From Verrucomicrobiota bacterium (lineage in GTDB: Bacteria > Verrucomicrobiota > Verrucomicrobiia > Chthoniobacterales > JAFAMB01): a DNA stretch of 45,592 nt. Positions 16,325-24,275 of this stretch are shown one piece after another (the stretch's first letter is position 1; the number at the start of each line of letters is the position of its first letter). Below the pieces are notes generated by a model that was given only the letters and a program-made list of their open reading frames with translations, searched no databases and had not been told where the DNA came from. Location: positions 1 through 45,592 of the forward strand of contig JAFBAP010000141.1 of the NCBI GenBank assembly GCA_019247695.1. Reading direction: 5' to 3'. Position numbers and translations under genes: made by a program.

Positions 16325-17494
16325 TTACGGCGCGATCCGCTCGACGATTTCGAATTTGCCGTCCTTGACCGTGATCACCAAGGCCGGTTTCGACGCGTTC
16401 CGTTGCGGGTCAAATGAAATGCGACCCGTAACCCCGGGGCAATCCCGGGTCTGCGCGAGAGCGCTCCGGATCGTCTCCGAATCGATTTTGCCGGTTACGC
16501 GCTCGATTGCGCCGGTGAGGAGCATGGCCGCGTCGTAACCGAGTGCACCGAAGGTGTCCGGTATCTGCCCATATTTTTGACGGTAAGCCTGCACGAACCG
16601 CTGCACCGCCGGGGCCGGGTCGTCAGGTGAGAAATGGTTCGTGAAGTAGGTATTTTCGGCCGCCTTACCCGCGACCGACAGCAGGGTCTGGTTCGCCCAA
16701 CCATCACAGCCGAGCACTGGAAACGTCATCCCAAACTGGCGGAGCTGCTTCAGAATCAGAGCGACTTCAGCGTAGTATCCCGGTACGTAAAGCGCATCGG
16801 GTTTCACCGCGCGGATGGCGGTAAGCTGGGCCCGGAAGTCGGTGTCACCGGTCGAATAACTTTGCTCGCGCACGATCGCGCCGCCAAGCCGGGTGAATTC
16901 CTCTTTGAAAAACCGCGCCAAGTCTACGCTGTAATCCTGCTTCACATCGGTGAGGATGGCGAGCTTTTGCACTTTTAACCGGTCGTGCGCAAACCTGGCA
17001 ATGACCCGGCCTTGGAACTCGTCGAGAAAACAAACCCGAAAAACGCAGTCACCGATCTCCGTGATGCGCGGGTTGGTCGCGCTCGGGGTGATCATCGGCA
17101 CCCGGGCCTGCTGGGCAATCGGGGCCGACTCCAGCGTGGCGGAGGAAGTCGCGTCGCCCAGGATGGCAAGCACATGATCCTGCGTGATCAACTTGCGGAC
17201 CGCGGTGGCGCTCTGGCCCGGCTTGGACTGGTCGTCCTCGGAGATAACGTCGATCTGTTGCCCTGAAATTCCGCCGTTCGCGTTTACCTGCTCAAGAGCA
17301 AGCGTAATCCCATTGTGACAACCGATGCCGAACTGCGAAACGCCACCACTCAACGGGTCGACCTCACCCAGATGAATCTGGGCGGTGCCGGGCAAAGCGA
17401 ATGCCACAAATGAAAAAATGCCACGAATGCCACAAATCAGGACATGCCACAAATGGCGGAATCCTGGGGTTGCGGCTTTTATCCCGGATTGCAT
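16325..17494 (-). CDS. Leu/Ile/Val-type ABC transporter substrate-binding protein with repeat-derived N-terminus
   Basis: A 389-residue type-I periplasmic binding protein (Peripla_BP_6 type). The mature part starts IHLGEVDPLSGG, continues with GITLALEQVNANGG and VRKLITQDHVLAILG, and has the TDVKQDYSVDL segment mid-protein. It is about half identical to the neighbour at 17602-18753. It should bind a small molecule, classically a branched-chain amino acid, in the periplasm. No permease or ATPase genes are adjacent. Residues 13-32 (RHLWHVLICGIRG and on) are encoded by family A repeat DNA at 17400-17460. They supply a hydrophobic stretch that could serve as signal peptide, ending in ALPGTAQ. ATG 17494 lacks a good ribosome-binding site, so the start is uncertain. 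Confidence 0.8.
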   Translation of the reverse strand: MQSGIKAATPGFRHLWHVLICGIRGIFSFVAFALPGTAQIHLGEVDPLSGGVSQFGIGCHNGITLALEQVNANGGISGQQIDVISEDDQSKPGQSATAVRKLITQDHVLAILGDATSSATLESAPIAQQARVPMITPSATNPRITEIGDCVFRVCFLDEFQGRVIARFAHDRLKVQKLAILTDVKQDYSVDLARFFKEEFTRLGGAIVREQSYSTGDTDFRAQLTAIRAVKPDALYVPGYYAEVALILKQLRQFGMTFPVLGCDGWANQTLLSVAGKAAENTYFTNHFSPDDPAPAVQRFVQAYRQKYGQIPDTFGALGYDAAMLLTGAIERVTGKIDSETIRSALAQTRDCPGVTGRISFDPQRNASKPALVITVKDGKFEIVERIAP

Positions 17495-17601
17495 TCCCGG
17501 CAGTTTTTCGATTGCGGCATTTGTTCGCTTCCGCGGTGGGTGAAGTGCCGCAAATCAAGCTCAGTCATTTGTGGCATTTCACCCGTGGCATTCCGCCTGC
17601 G
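17400..17601. repeat. Family A repeats between the two binding-protein genes
   Basis: Left block 17400-17459 has several ATGCCAC(A/G)AATG units reading on the plus strand. Right block about 17560-17596 has CATTTGTGGCATT and CGTGGCATTCC, the inverse orientation. Together they form an imperfect inverted pair. The right block starts, in the sense of the upstream gene, 10 bp after its stop codon. The left block lies inside the next gene. Confidence 0.75.
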
Positions 17602-18753
17602 TTAGCCCTTCGGCGGTTTGGCCGAACCCTTCGGCGGTTCGATCGTCTCCCAGTAATGTACCCCGCCATCTTTGATGGTAAGAATCACGGCCGACTTGGT
17701 GGCATTACGCTCCGGGTTGATGGTGATGCTGCCTGAAACGCCCGGAAAATCTCTGGTGTCAGCGATCGCGTCACGGATTTTAGCCGGATCCGGTCCACCG
17801 GCCCGCTTGATGGCGTCGGCCAGGAGTTTGACGGCGTCGTAACCGAGCGCGGCAAATGCATCGGGCATGGCGTTGTACTTCTTCTGGTACTTTTGCACAA
17901 ACGTCTGCACAGCCGGCGATTTATCCTCGTTGGAGTAGTGATTGGAAAAATAAGCGCCCTCGATCGCCTTGCCGCCCACCGGGATCAACGAAGAGCCATC
18001 CCAACCGTCTCCGCCCACGAAAGTCGCCTTGATCCCGAACTGCCTGGCTTGTTTGGCGATCAATGAGGCTTCGGGATAGTAGCCGGTAATGATGATCACG
18101 TCGGGATTTGCCGCCTTGAGATCGGTGAGTTGGGCTCGAAAATCTTTATCGCCGGAGCTGTAGCTCTGCTCACGAACGATCTGTGCGCTGTGTTTCTCGA
18201 GGTAATTCTTTGCGATCCCGGTCAAACCGACGCTGTAGTCCTGCTTCACGTCGGTCAGAAAAGCGACTTTCGTCTTTTTCAATTTCTCCAGGACAAACCG
18301 GGCGATCACCACGGCCTGAAAATCATCGGTAAAACAAACCCGGAAAACGTAATCGCCCGTTTGGGTGACCCTGGGATTCGTCGCGGCGGTGGCGATCAGC
18401 GGGATCTTGGCCGCTTGAGCAATCGGGGCGGCTTCCAGCGTTTTCGAAGACGCGACCTCACCGATCAACGCGATCACGTGGTCCTGGGAAATCAACTTGC
18501 GCACGATGGTCGTCGTTTCACCCTGCTTGGTTTGGTTGTCCTCAACAATGAGGTCGATCTTCTTGCCCAGGACACCTCCGGTATCATTGATTTCCTGCAC
18601 CGCTAATTGGACCCCGTTATTTTGCGAGATTCCGAAGCTGGCGTTATCGCCGGTCAAGGAACCAAACTCGCCAATTTTGATCGTGTCCTGGGCCAGGGCC
18701 GTGGCGGCTAGCGCAATGCCCAGGAAAACCGCGGATAGAAACCGACGCTTCAT
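17602..18753 (-). CDS. Leu/Ile/Val-type ABC transporter substrate-binding protein
   Basis: A 383-residue periplasmic binding protein of the LivK/Peripla_BP_6 type. A clear signal peptide, MKRRFLSAVFLGIALAATA then LAQ, precedes the mature start DTIKIGEFGSLTG. Family segments are NGVQLAVQEINDTGG, VRKLISQDHVIALIG, TNPRVTQTGDYVFRVCF and FLTDVKQDYSVGL. It ends in a Pro/Lys-rich tail (PPKGSAKPPKG). The frame is open to 18855, but ATG 18753 begins exactly at the signal peptide. It is the first gene of a two-gene minus-strand unit with its paralogue, divergent from fabD across 143 bp. Transport partners are not in the window; a sensing role is possible. Confidence 0.9.
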   Translation of the reverse strand: MKRRFLSAVFLGIALAATALAQDTIKIGEFGSLTGDNASFGISQNNGVQLAVQEINDTGGVLGKKIDLIVEDNQTKQGETTTIVRKLISQDHVIALIGEVASSKTLEAAPIAQAAKIPLIATAATNPRVTQTGDYVFRVCFTDDFQAVVIARFVLEKLKKTKVAFLTDVKQDYSVGLTGIAKNYLEKHSAQIVREQSYSSGDKDFRAQLTDLKAANPDVIIITGYYPEASLIAKQARQFGIKATFVGGDGWDGSSLIPVGGKAIEGAYFSNHYSNEDKSPAVQTFVQKYQKKYNAMPDAFAALGYDAVKLLADAIKRAGGPDPAKIRDAIADTRDFPGVSGSITINPERNATKSAVILTIKDGGVHYWETIEPPKGSAKPPKG

Positions 18754-18896
18754 GACGCCGGGTATAACGTTTTGCGCCCGTGCGGTGCAACCGCAAACCG
18801 CGAACAACCGGGAGAAGCGCCGGAAGGAAACCGCGGCGGGAATGCCGCCGGCCATTTCAGGATTGCAAAATTGTTCGTGCGGGCATAACTCGGGCC

Positions 18897-19835
18897 ATGG
18901 CGAGGAAAATTGCTCTGCTGTTCTCCGGGCAAGGCGCCCAGCAGGCAGGCATGGGTAAAGACCTGGCGCAACGTTATGCCGTTGCCGCCAACCTGTTTGC
19001 CCAGGCCGACCGATTGCTCAGACGCTCGTTGAGCCGCATCGCTTTCGACGCGCCCCTGGAAGAGTTGACGCAGACGGCTAACTGCCAACCGGCTCTCTAC
19101 GCGCACGGGTTAGCTGCGTTAAAGGCGCTGCAGGAAGAGGCTGGTGAGTTTCCAATTGCGGCCTGCGCCGGCTTATCGCTTGGTGAGTTCACCGCACACG
19201 CCGCGGCCGGGACGTTTTCCTTCGACACCGGCCTTCGCCTGGTGGCCTTGCGCAGCCAGGCGATGCAGGACGCCTGCCGGCAAACCCGTGGGACCATGGC
19301 CGCTTGCGTCGGGGGCCAAGAAGCCGAGGTGCGTGCGCTGGCGGCCCGTACCGGGGTCGACGTCGCCAACCTCAACGCCCCGGGTCAGGTCGTCCTCTCA
19401 GGCGAACAGGCAAGAATTGAAGAGGCGATCACCCTGGCAAGAGAATACGGCGTGCGCCGCGCCGTCATGCTGACCGTCGACGGTGCTTTTCACTCCCGCC
19501 TCATGGCCAGCGCCGAGGCCAAACTGCGGCCCGCGCTGGAAGAAGCGGAGATTCAGGTCCCGCAAAGCCCGGTAATCGCCAATGTCACGGCGCAGCCCGC
19601 CGACACGCCGGAAAAAATTCGCGAAACGCTGGCGCGGCAGGTCACCGGTTCGGTTCGCTGGACCGAGACCATCAATTTCCTCCTGGACGAAGCCGGTTGC
19701 GACTTGTTTCTGGAACTCGGTCCCGGCGGAATCCTGTCGGGACTGGTAAACCGTATCCGGAAGGGCGTTGAGGTATTGTCGATATCGGATGTGGCCAGCC
19801 TCGAATCGGCCGCACGGGTGGCGGGTAACTGGTAA
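18897..19835 (+). CDS. fabD: Malonyl-CoA:ACP transacylase
   Basis: A 312-residue FabD. It loads malonate from malonyl-CoA onto acyl carrier protein for fatty-acid synthesis in the cytoplasm. The start is LLFSGQGAQ (residues 8-16). The nucleophile elbow is GLSLGE with Ser94, where most relatives have GHSLGE. Arg119 lies in LRSQAMQ, and the catalytic His199 in GAFHSRLM. The product ends LESAARVAGNW. ATG 18897 is chosen because the upstream frame is Arg/Pro-rich and non-homologous. No other fab genes adjoin it, unlike the usual fabH-fabD-fabG-acpP order. The stop codon is the first base triplet of repeat D copy 2. Confidence 0.9.
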   Translation: MARKIALLFSGQGAQQAGMGKDLAQRYAVAANLFAQADRLLRRSLSRIAFDAPLEELTQTANCQPALYAHGLAALKALQEEAGEFPIAACAGLSLGEFTAHAAAGTFSFDTGLRLVALRSQAMQDACRQTRGTMAACVGGQEAEVRALAARTGVDVANLNAPGQVVLSGEQARIEEAITLAREYGVRRAVMLTVDGAFHSRLMASAEAKLRPALEEAEIQVPQSPVIANVTAQPADTPEKIRETLARQVTGSVRWTETINFLLDEAGCDLFLELGPGGILSGLVNRIRKGVEVLSISDVASLESAARVAGNW

Positions 19836-19943
19836 TATCATTCAGACAGTTATCTCGGTAGAATTTCGGCTCAGGGGAGGCGGCGCCGGAGGATGCTCCG
19901 TAGCTGGCTGAAGCGGTCTTACGCTCAACGGGCCAGGAGACGG
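19833..19943 (+). repeat. Repeat D copy 2
   Basis: The inverted mate of 16144-16256. It begins at the TAA stop codon of fabD (19833-19835), so the repeat and the gene end share bases. The best-conserved part is ATCATTCAGACAGTTATC at 19837-19854. Identity to copy 1 is roughly 75% by eye over the whole length. Confidence 0.75.
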
Positions 19944-19949
19944 TTTGAT

Positions 19950-20085
19950 GGCCTGAAGGGCCAAAGGAACTTAGCCCAGGGTTTACCCTGGGTAACCGTC
20001 AAATCACGGTCGAGCCCTGAAGGGGCGGCAGAACCCGCCGGCAACGCCTTCTGCCGCCCCTTCAGCCACCGGCGGATTTTATGCG
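19950..20085 (+). repeat. Hairpin-rich element C, likely bidirectional terminator
   Basis: Between the convergent fabD and DUF2339 genes are three consecutive stem-loops: GGCC-TGAA-GGGCC near 19955, CCCAGGG-TTTA-CCCTGGG at 19975-19992, and a perfect 17 bp stem at 20017-20033 pairing with 20049-20065 (arm CTGAAGGGGCGGCAGAA) with a 15 nt loop. The last is strong enough to stop transcription from either side. Confidence 0.7.
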
Positions 20086-20087
20086 CA

Positions 20088-20108
20088 CCCGTTACCCGTT
20101 ACCCGTTA
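20088..20108 (+). repeat. Three CCCGTTA units overlapping a stop codon
   Basis: Three perfect 7 bp units CCCGTTA run from 20088 to 20108. The last TTA (20106-20108), read on the minus strand, is the TAA stop of the DUF2339 gene, so the repeat forms the end of that gene. Confidence 0.8.
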
Positions 20109-21947
20109 CTTCCGCAGGAGTCGGTCGCTGTGGCGGTAATACACGGAGGAAAGCACGACCAGGGTTGCCCCCAGAATGATGCACGAAACAATCCTGTAAG
20201 GTGCCGATACTTCGGACGTGTCCAGCACCAGGACCTTGGCGGCGGTGACGAACAGCAGAACGATCGCCGCCAACCGGTACGACTTGCGCCGGGCAAAAAA
20301 TCCGTAAACGAGCATGGCCGCGCCGAACATCGCCCAAAGCAGCGAATACGCGACGGAAGCAGCCCGAGGATTGAATTGTGTCGCGGCACGATCGATCTCC
20401 AGGTTAAGAAACCCGAACAAGCCCACCACCCAGAGAACCTCGAACCAGGGATAAACGCGCCCCTCAAAGCCGGGTACCGGACGGCTGCGGTCGAGGCTGA
20501 TGACGGCCGCAAAGCAGGCCAGGGTCACCCCGGCCACAAACCAGCGGCTGATCAGGTGACCCGTCAACGGGGTGTGACCTGTAAGGATCGGATCCCAGAA
20601 AAGGCCGACATCCGACAGGAGTAACCGGTGGGTGGCAAACCCTGCGACGATGATCGAGCCAACGAGCAACACCCGATCGCGACTCCGGGCCGCCACCCAA
20701 TACAGGGCGACGGCCTGGCCTGCACAGAAAACCGTGATCCAACGCTCCGGCAAGGCAACGGCCCAGGTGGTAAGCAGGTAAATCATCCCTTCCGCGATGA
20801 GCCAGGTCGCCGCCAGACCCGGGCGCCGCTCCTGCCAGAACCATAAAGCGAGCCCGAGTGCGACCGCTGCATACGCCGCGGTCACGATCGAGACCGGGAC
20901 TTTGTGAAACTCGAGCAGGTAACCCGAGTTCCAGACGCACAACAGGCCGTTGACCATGCTGAGCCAGAAACCCTGCGGCTTCTCGGTATCCGCACGCACC
21001 AGGGCGCGGGCAAACGGCGCCACGCTGTAAAGGAAAAACAAAAACTGCGTAAAGGTGAAAGTCTCCAAAAACCGTTCACGCTGCTCGTGGTTAAGCGCCC
21101 AAATGCCGAGGCAGACCCACGAACACGAGGCGCCGAACGCATAGAGCAACGGCCACCGTCGCTGGTAGGCCAGGATCTGCGAGGCCACGTTGAGCACGGC
21201 GACGTAAAGAAAAAACAACCAGTGCCCGAACCTCTCCGCCACGAGCACCATCGGGGCCAGGTATCCCCCGAGGAAGGCGAGTACCGCCAGGAACAAGGAG
21301 TCCCAGGCGTTTGCCAGCACGAGGCCGAACGCCGCGATAATCAAGGCCAGGATCAGGCTCAGGTAATCGGGCAGCAGATCATAAATCTGCGAACCGGCGT
21401 AAGCGGAGAGGTAAAGCAGACCAAGGCCGAGGGCGGCCAAGCCGTTCTCGAGCCCTCCCGGACGGCGGCGCCGCCAGATGTGACCCAGCCCCAGGCAGCC
21501 AAGTCCGGCCGCAAAACCGAGCGTAATCTGGACGGGCGGGCCGATCCACCGCTCGTCAAAGGCGTACTTCAGGAAAAAACCGGCACCGAGCAGGATGACG
21601 ATAACGCCGAGTGCCAGGAACCATCGTTGGCCGACGGCGACTTCGTTGAGGCCGCGACGGACGCGCCCGGCGTCCGGCCGGCCACGTCCTTGCGCTGGAG
21701 GAGCGGGTTCCGAAACCACGGGTCGGACCGGTGGCGAGCCATCGTCGCTTCCGGTCCCGGGACGTTCGCTGGTTCGCGCCGTCGACGGAACGCTCGGTAG
21801 GGGCGGCGGCAGGCCCAACGCCGAGATCAACCGTCCGACGTCCGTCCGGAGCGCTCGCACTTCCTCATGAACCTGCAGGTCCAGACCGCAAGCGGGACAA
21901 ACGAACCGTTCAACCTCAGCCGAGCACCGCGGGCACTGTTTCGCCAT
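20106..21947 (-). CDS. DUF2339 family multispanning membrane protein with N-terminal zinc ribbon
   Basis: A 613-residue integral membrane protein. It opens with a double CxxC zinc ribbon (KQCPRCSAEVERF then CPACG). A linker rich in Pro, Ser and Gly (about residues 45-95) follows, then at least fourteen hydrophobic segments from about residue 110 to the end. Segments such as VGQRWFLALGVIVILLGAGF and FLKYAFDERWIGPPVQI are typical of DUF2339. The function of this family is not established. The frame is open to 21968, but ATG 21947 places the zinc ribbon at the N-terminus. It follows the small ORF at 21965-22171 by 17 bp on the same strand. Confidence 0.85.
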   Translation of the reverse strand: MAKQCPRCSAEVERFVCPACGLDLQVHEEVRALRTDVGRLISALGLPPPLPSVPSTARTSERPGTGSDDGSPPVRPVVSEPAPPAQGRGRPDAGRVRRGLNEVAVGQRWFLALGVIVILLGAGFFLKYAFDERWIGPPVQITLGFAAGLGCLGLGHIWRRRRPGGLENGLAALGLGLLYLSAYAGSQIYDLLPDYLSLILALIIAAFGLVLANAWDSLFLAVLAFLGGYLAPMVLVAERFGHWLFFLYVAVLNVASQILAYQRRWPLLYAFGASCSWVCLGIWALNHEQRERFLETFTFTQFLFFLYSVAPFARALVRADTEKPQGFWLSMVNGLLCVWNSGYLLEFHKVPVSIVTAAYAAVALGLALWFWQERRPGLAATWLIAEGMIYLLTTWAVALPERWITVFCAGQAVALYWVAARSRDRVLLVGSIIVAGFATHRLLLSDVGLFWDPILTGHTPLTGHLISRWFVAGVTLACFAAVISLDRSRPVPGFEGRVYPWFEVLWVVGLFGFLNLEIDRAATQFNPRAASVAYSLLWAMFGAAMLVYGFFARRKSYRLAAIVLLFVTAAKVLVLDTSEVSAPYRIVSCIILGATLVVLSSVYYRHSDRLLRK

Positions 21948-21964
21948 CCGGCTGCCTCCCAGGC

Positions 21965-22171
21965 TCAAGCAGCCAACTCGCCGTCACGGCATCGTTCCGT
22001 TCGCCATTGACGGACCGCGTAGATGAACATGGCAAGTTCCGATAACCAAGCCAGACGCTGCTCCTGGCTCATCCGGGTAAACTCGGTATGACCATCAAAG
22101 TGCTCTGCGCGAAGGTCGCCCCAAACGGCGGAACGGGATCCGGCGTGCTCAGATTCAAGGGTGTCCTTCAT
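21965..22171 (-). CDS. Small hypothetical protein paired with a nucleotidyltransferase
   Basis: A 68-residue protein, MKDTLESEHAGSRS onward, rich in charged residues. Its C-terminal half (MSQEQRLAWLSELAMFIYAV) is probably helical. It shows no match I can name with certainty. ATG 22171 has an AGGAG 10 bp upstream inside the end of the previous gene, and the two frames overlap by 17 bp, so translation is likely coupled to the nucleotidyltransferase. Small proteins of this type beside nucleotidyltransferases are candidates for the partner of a toxin-antitoxin or regulatory pair; that is inference. Confidence 0.6.
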   Translation of the reverse strand: MKDTLESEHAGSRSAVWGDLRAEHFDGHTEFTRMSQEQRLAWLSELAMFIYAVRQWRTERCRDGELAA

Positions 22172-22709
22172 CTCGCTTTTGCTCCTCTTCTTCAATTTGC
22201 TTCAACGCCTGGATGTCGCTCAGGTCCTTTGGACGGACCGGCTGCACCCGGCGCTTCATGTCTATCAACTTCTGTCGCGATGCAAAGCGAATGGTTCGTC
22301 CGCGGATCGACAACTCCTGGGCGTCAGCGACGAGGTAGTCAAAGCTGTTTTCACGGGTGAGGAACATATCAATCTGCCGGTAAGGCTCCCGCGGGCTCCA
22401 AAAAGTGAAGACCAAGGCATTTTTTTCGCGGATCAGTTGGTCGATGCGTGCAGGCTGCAGGATAAACTCAGCCGGTACCGGCGCCCTTGGCTCAAGTTCC
22501 AACTTGCGTAGAGCCGTCAAGAAACGCTCCAGGTTCGCCCGATCGAGCGACACCGCCACGTCCAGGTCGAGCGTCATACGCTCAACCCCATGCAAGACCG
22601 CGGCCACCCCGCCGGCGACCACAAAATGCACGTCGTGATCCACCAGCGCACAAAGCGTCTCCACCAGATAACTGTCCCGTTTAGCGGTCACGTCAAAAGC
22701 TTCGCTCAA
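22155..22709 (-). CDS. Nucleotidyltransferase-fold protein (AbiEii/DUF6036-like)
   Basis: A 184-residue protein with a minimal nucleotidyltransferase core: VVAGGVAAVLHG (residues 30-41) then RMTLDLDVAV, which carries the D-x-D metal site. A later QIDMFLT segment near residue 112 could supply the third acidic residue. ELSIRGRTIRFAS and KLIDMKRR follow, as in AbiEii-like and related nucleotidyltransferases. The C-terminus is a charged helix (EEEEQKRDEGHP). Some members of this fold act as toxins that modify tRNA or proteins. It overlaps the following small ORF and lies downstream of the two-component genes after a repeat-containing gap. Confidence 0.75.
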   Translation of the reverse strand: MSEAFDVTAKRDSYLVETLCALVDHDVHFVVAGGVAAVLHGVERMTLDLDVAVSLDRANLERFLTALRKLELEPRAPVPAEFILQPARIDQLIREKNALVFTFWSPREPYRQIDMFLTRENSFDYLVADAQELSIRGRTIRFASRQKLIDMKRRVQPVRPKDLSDIQALKQIEEEEQKRDEGHP

Positions 22710-22732
22710 AGATCGCGAGCGGTCAGGCCTAC

Positions 22733-22954
22733 CCGTTCGGAGCTCTGAGCTCGGCGTTCGGCGTTTGGGGTTCGGGGTTCGGAGCTCATCTTCGCGCTGT
22801 GCGCGCCGTGAGACCGTATCAGTTCCGGGTGGCGGGTGTCGAGTGCCGGGTGCCGGGTGCCGGCTCTGCCCCTTTCAGTGCGTGTTCTGCGGGCGGGATC
22901 CACCCGCACCCGTCACGCGGCGCCTCCGAACGCCGAACCCTGAACCCCGAACTC
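22733..22954. repeat. Diverged GTTCGGAG-type repeat with inverted ends
   Basis: The left end (about 22735-22788) carries TTCGGAG, GTTCGGCG and GGGGTTCGGAGCTC units. The right end (22924-22954) carries the inverse CTCCGAACGCCGAACCC and CCCCGAACTC, running to the stop codon of the histidine kinase. The middle has four 7 bp GTGCCGG-type units near 22835-22862 and a GTGTTCTGCGG segment recalling the family B core. It looks like a decayed relative of family B. Confidence 0.6.
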
Positions 22955-24275
22955 ACTCTGGGGTACCCGCCGGACCTGCCGCGGCTGCCGTCGAATCAGC
23001 CCTGAACGTGCAGCTGACGCAGGTCCCCTGGCCCGGAGCGGGGCCGATTCGGATGGCGGCGCCGACCATCTCCGCGCGGTAGTCCATGATTCGCAGGCCC
23101 ATGCCTCTTACGGCGGGCCGCTCACCAGCCATTCCGCAGCCATCATCCATAATCGTCAGGGTTACGTCCGGGCCGGATTGCTCAAGCGCGACGCTGATCC
23201 TCTTTGCCCGCCCGTGTTTTACGGCATTGCTGATGGCCTCCTGAGCAATCCGGTAAAGGTGTGTCGCCACTTTTGCATCGGCGAGGTAGACCGGGCGCGG
23301 GCATTCCCAACGGCACGTGACGTTAAAAAGCTTTTCAGACGCTACCGCCAGCGTCTTCAGAGCCGCCATGAGTCCCTGGGGGCCCGGTTGCACGGGCAAC
23401 CACCCATGCGCGAGCATTCGCGCCTGCTGCATGGCGTCTCGAAGCAATTTGCCGAGTTCAAGCGCCTCTGCCCGCAAATGCGGATTGCCGGCGAGCTCCT
23501 GCACAAGAACCGCATGCCGAAACTCAATGCCGGCAAGCTGCTGGCACAGACCGTCATGCAGATCCTGGCCGATGCGCTGCCGTTCGCGATTGCTGATCAG
23601 GAGGAGCTCCTGCTCGAGCGCCGCCCGCTCGCTGGCGGCCGCGATGGTATCCGCCACGGACTGGATGAAAAACCGGTCGTCGTCCGTAAAGTCGCGCGAG
23701 GTTTGCGTGTAAGCACCAAGTACCCCGTACGATTTGCCGCGGCCCCAAATGACCACGGCGATGCCGCTGACGATCCCGTGGCCAGACAACAGAGTGGATC
23801 CGGGAAAGCACCCCTCGTCAGTCAGGTGTCGAAGCGTTACCGGTCCGGCTGAAACCAAGGTCAAACCTTCATACGATTCCCTGCCGGCGGTAACGGTCGC
23901 GTGGCCCACCACCCCCTTTCGCCAGCCTGCGCCCCCCCGCAGGAGCAGCGATCTTTCATCCTCCTGCAATTCCAGCACCGCGCAGAACGGCACGTTGAGC
24001 AGGCCAAGTACTTTGGAAACCGCATCGCTCAGCAATCCCGTCATGTCCCGGCTTTGCAGGGCACGCTGCCGCAAGGCGGTCAGCGCGTGCTGCCGGCCGG
24101 CGCAGTTTTCGAGGATGACGGCCTGCTCTTCAACCAGCCTCCGGTACCGTTGGAGTCGGGCCCGCAGACCGCCAATCTCGCTTGCAGAACTGTCCATCGG
24201 ACGCCCGGTTTTCAAGCCGCATTTGGAAAGGGTTGGGGCCGAACCACACGCGTCGTCGTTATCCCTTGTCGCCAC
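22953..24275 (-). CDS. GAF-domain sensor histidine kinase (HisKA_3/NarX-type)
   Basis: A 440-residue soluble sensor kinase. A coiled-coil start (about 35-75) leads to a GAF domain (about 78-222). The HisKA_3 dimerisation helix is RERQRIGQDLHDGL with phospho-acceptor His240. The HATPase_c domain follows, with N-box RIAQEAISNAVKHG (Asn350) and DDGCGM (378-382). No membrane segments are present, so the signal is probably cytoplasmic. It should phosphorylate the regulator encoded immediately upstream (24259-24939). The GTG start at 24275 overlaps that gene by 17 bp; ATG 24197 (residue 27) is an alternative and neither has a good ribosome-binding site. The stop codon abuts a repeat. Confidence 0.87.
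   Translation of the reverse strand: MATRDNDDACGSAPTLSKCGLKTGRPMDSSASEIGGLRARLQRYRRLVEEQAVILENCAGRQHALTALRQRALQSRDMTGLLSDAVSKVLGLLNVPFCAVLELQEDERSLLLRGGAGWRKGVVGHATVTAGRESYEGLTLVSAGPVTLRHLTDEGCFPGSTLLSGHGIVSGIAVVIWGRGKSYGVLGAYTQTSRDFTDDDRFFIQSVADTIAAASERAALEQELLLISNRERQRIGQDLHDGLCQQLAGIEFRHAVLVQELAGNPHLRAEALELGKLLRDAMQQARMLAHGWLPVQPGPQGLMAALKTLAVASEKLFNVTCRWECPRPVYLADAKVATHLYRIAQEAISNAVKHGRAKRISVALEQSGPDVTLTIMDDGCGMAGERPAVRGMGLRIMDYRAEMVGAAIRIGPAPGQGTCVSCTFRADSTAAAAGPAGTPE

Noticed and set aside
16325-18753. Complete branched-chain amino-acid transporter operon
   Set aside because: Only two binding proteins are present; no permease or ATPase genes adjoin them.
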